A stretch of 6,588 nucleotides of DNA from assembly GCA_964353405.1 (NCBI GenBank), contig CAYGWJ010000077.1, positions 1-6,588 of the forward strand. Direction: 5' to 3'. The stretch's first letter is position 1. Each line of letters opens with the position of its first letter. Under the pieces are notes generated by a model. That model was given only the letters and a program-made list of their open reading frames with translations. It had not been told where the DNA came from and ran no database searches. Below, in pieces: positions 5,447-6,588 of the stretch. This stretch comes from JBGLNJ01 sp964353405 (GTDB lineage Bacteria > Chloroflexota > Anaerolineae > Fen-1058). Position numbers and translations under genes: made by a program.

Positions 5447-5882
5447 TCGCCTGCGCGCCGTGTTCGACACCAATGTCTTTGTGTCGGCTCTCTTGAGCCG
5501 GAATCCGACCAGCCCCACCCAAGAGCTGATGGATCGCTGGCACAACGACGAGTTCACCTTGTTGGTGTGCGATGCGCTGGTTGACGAGGTGATCGAAAAG
5601 CTGACGGAGCGTCAGATCAACCAAGAGGTTATTCTGGAATTGACTGCGTTGTTTGACCACCTGGCCGAATGGGTAGATGTGCCGCCCGAAGCGGTATCGC
5701 CCGTTGTGCAGGCTGACCCGGACGACGACGTGATCCTGGCGTGCGCTGTCCTGGGTGAGACTGATTATCTCGTCACCTACGATCCCCATTTTGAGCCGCT
5801 TGGCGGACAGTACAAGGGCGTCAAGATCGCCAAAGCTTTGCCGTTTCTTTGGGCGGTGCGCGGCGACCGCCCACCGACATGA
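5439..5882 (+). CDS. PIN-domain ribonuclease toxin (COG1569/TIGR00305-like)
   Basis: The start is GTG 5439 (MTDRLRAVFDTNVFVSALL), preceded by GAGGGAG near 5423; an upstream in-frame TTG at 5403 would add 12 unsupported residues. The 147-residue product carries the PIN acidic residues in order: D10 in FDTNVFVSAL, E50 in LVDEVIEKL, D97 in DPDDDVILACA, and D115 in LVTYDPHF. These bind the divalent metals that cleave RNA. The length and the pattern from DPDDDVILACA to YLVTYDPH fit the 'putative toxin-antitoxin system toxin, PIN family' group rather than classical VapC. It overlaps its antitoxin gene. The last residues, WAVRGDRPPT, include a hairpin-forming stretch. It appears intact. Confidence 0.9.
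   Translation: MTDRLRAVFDTNVFVSALLSRNPTSPTQELMDRWHNDEFTLLVCDALVDEVIEKLTERQINQEVILELTALFDHLAEWVDVPPEAVSPVVQADPDDDVILACAVLGETDYLVTYDPHFEPLGGQYKGVKIAKALPFLWAVRGDRPPT
5850..5873. repeat. Perfect 8-bp hairpin at the 3' end of the PIN gene
   Basis: TGGGCGGT (5850-5857) and ACCGCCCA (5866-5873) are exact reverse complements around an 8-nt loop. The hairpin ends seven bases before the toxin stop codon. There is no T tract, so it is not a standard terminator, but it could stall ribosomes or protect the mRNA 3' end. Confidence 0.5.
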
Positions 5883-5902
5883 CCGACTGTTCATCTTCGA
5901 CT

Positions 5903-5968
5903 ATGGATTACGCCAAACGTCTCATAAAAGTTGACCTGCCCATCAAGCGCATCTCGCACGCCCGGCGC
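5903..5968 (+). pseudogene. Second DUF1156 methylase start fragment
   Basis: An ATG at 5903 begins MDYAKRLIKVDLPIKRIS followed by HARR, the same N-terminal block as at 747, with the family's Ala before His missing. Homology ends at about 5968-5970, where the frame passes directly into a DUF3883 tail. Only 22 codons of a large methylase gene survive, and no ribosome binding site is visible. It is nearly identical at nucleotide level to the copy at 762-817, including third codon positions, which points to duplication or gene conversion rather than two old independent remnants. Confidence 0.75.
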
Positions 5969-5970
5969 GA
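5918..5970 (+). repeat. Direct repeat copy 2 (methylase start)
   Basis: This 53-bp copy of 762-817 has 52 of 53 aligned bases identical and lacks the three bases gcg. Its left limit is just inside the methylase start, and its right limit is the junction with the DUF3883 tail. Confidence 0.85.
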
Positions 5971-6037
5971 TTGCTATTGGCTATACGTTGTCACGAACTG
6001 CGACACGCGGAAAGCAAGAACATGGACAGCTCGCTAA
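5969..6037 (+). pseudogene. C-terminal scrap of a second DUF3883 helicase
   Basis: The frame reads DCYWLYVVTNCDTRKARTWTAR, then stop. YWLYVVTNCDT is the conserved strand near the end of DUF3883 domains; the intact helicase has YWLYVVYNCAS at residues 1104-1114. At nucleotide level the stretch matches the intact gene at only 23 of 29 positions, so it derives from a different family member, not a copy of the neighbour. Homology fades after NCDT. Joined to the methylase start it forms a 44-codon in-frame chimeric ORF (5903-6037). The inference is a deletion from early in a methylase gene to the end of the helicase gene downstream. Confidence 0.7.
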
Positions 6038-6396
6038 ACTTGAACAGTGTTCCCGCTACCCTCAAGCCGTTCTTTCAAGACCTGGATTTTGAATCGCTCG
6101 ATCCAGAGCGCCATGCGGCGACGATCATTGAGCGAACCCTCTCCGAAGGAAGCGTCGAAGAGATCCGCTGGCTGTTTGCCCGCTATGGTATAGAGCGCAT
6201 CGGGGATTGGATCCGGCGGCGCGGCGCGCTCCGGTTGCCGCACGACCGCTGCGCCCTGTGGCACATCTTGCTCGGATTGACGCCGACGCTCAAAAGGTCA
6301 ATATGGAACCACGCAGCCGTTTTACCTGGCGGGCGGCACTGCGGCGGCGTTGAGATTGGGACATCGCATCTCGCGCGACCTCGACTTTTTCTCTGA
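6022..6396 (+). CDS. DUF6922-type protein, partner of AbiEii-like nucleotidyltransferase; 3' end probably damaged
   Basis: ATG 6022 begins MDSSLNLNSVPATLKPFFQD, with only a weak GGAAAG upstream, and overlaps the end of the DUF3883 scrap by 16 nt in another frame. Residues 10-88 hold the family core: LKPFFQDLDFESLDPERH, then IIERTLSEGSVEEIRWLF, then a region ending LWHILLG. These small proteins usually precede an AbiEii-type toxin gene and may be its antitoxin; that role is inference. After about LTPTLKRSIW (near 6310) the frame runs through the AbiEii sequence in the wrong register (VLPGGRHCGG...) to a stop at 6394-6396. So the last 25-30 of 124 residues are unlikely to be native. Either a deletion or a frameshift joined the two genes. 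Confidence 0.7.
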   Translation: MDSSLNLNSVPATLKPFFQDLDFESLDPERHAATIIERTLSEGSVEEIRWLFARYGIERIGDWIRRRGALRLPHDRCALWHILLGLTPTLKRSIWNHAAVLPGGRHCGGVEIGTSHLARPRLFL

Positions 6397-6588
6397 GACG
6401 GATTCGGTAGACACGCCGCGTCGCGAAGAAATCGTGGCCGCTCTGCACGCGGTTGGCCGCAGCGTTACGGTTCAACGCAGCGCCTTTACGACGCTCGTCT
6501 TGATGGCCGACGCTCACCATCAGAGTTTCTTTAGCTATGCCTATGACCTGGTGGATGAGATGAGTGATGCGCAGGGCGTTCGGGTGGC
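6281..6588 (+). pseudogene. AbiEii/DUF1814-type nucleotidyltransferase, start missing, cut by the window edge
   Basis: Frame 2 is open from 6281 (after TGA 6278-6280) to the edge. It reads QPFYLAGGTAAALRLGHR from 6314, then ISRDLDFFSETDSVDTPRR. This is the AbiEii nucleotidyltransferase signature: GGTxxxLxxGHRxSxDLDFF with the two metal-binding aspartates of DLDFF. There is no ATG, GTG or TTG in frame before the motif, and the normal 15-25 N-terminal residues are absent, so the gene appears truncated or frameshifted at its 5' end. An ATG at 6303 lies in frame 3 and would need a one-base shift to reach the motif. Intact relatives are toxins of AbiE-like TA/abortive infection systems that transfer nucleotides to tRNA or other targets. 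The remainder lies beyond the window. Confidence 0.7.

Overview
The window looks like a decayed bacterial defence and toxin-antitoxin island, moderately GC-rich, with all convincing genes on the plus strand. The organism cannot be named from the sequence. The 33-bp palindrome in the helicase gene, the 'cattgcgag...caatctc' interspersed palindrome, and the mix of MNT/HEPN, PIN and AbiEii genes next to a DUF3883 helicase would suit Chloroflexota (Anaerolineae-like) or another environmental lineage with many accessory genes. That is inference.

Layout. Positions 1-404 hold an unresolved partial reading frame at the edge, a 27-bp-period repeat, a minus-strand promoter-like pair, an imperfect palindromic repeat (207-283) and an extended -10 promoter (323-381). 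Positions 405-896 hold three wrecks in a row: an MNT nucleotidyltransferase antitoxin broken by one extra C, the first nine codons of its HEPN (DUF86) partner, and the N-terminus of a DUF1156 adenine-specific DNA methylase ended by a TGG-to-TAG type stop. Positions 897-1515 have no gene but contain a good promoter (TGGACA, 17 bp, TATACT) and a structured leader. Positions 1516-4995 encode one large, apparently intact SNF2-type helicase with a C-terminal DUF3883 (NOV_C) domain, the only intact large gene. Positions 5039-5882 hold a complete antitoxin/PIN-toxin pair whose promoter is homologous to the one before the broken MNT gene. Positions 5903-6037 hold a second scar, where the start of a DUF1156 methylase is joined in frame to the tail of a different DUF3883 protein. 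From 6022 to the right edge a DUF6922 gene runs into an AbiEii-type nucleotidyltransferase that has lost its start and lies in another frame.

How it fits together. DUF1156 methylases and DUF3883 SNF2 helicases occur together in known anti-phage loci (DISARM-like loci, or as I recall 'Hma' for helicase-methylase-ATPase). The simplest reading is that two methylase-helicase modules, each with a toxin-antitoxin pair nearby, once stood here. Deletions then removed both methylases, one helicase and the HEPN toxin, leaving one helicase, one complete TA pair and a set of scars. The two methylase scars form a 53-56 bp direct repeat bracketing the surviving helicase and TA pair. I see no convincing wholly new system. 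The novelty lies in the pattern of erosion, the shared TA promoter and the in-frame palindrome insertion.
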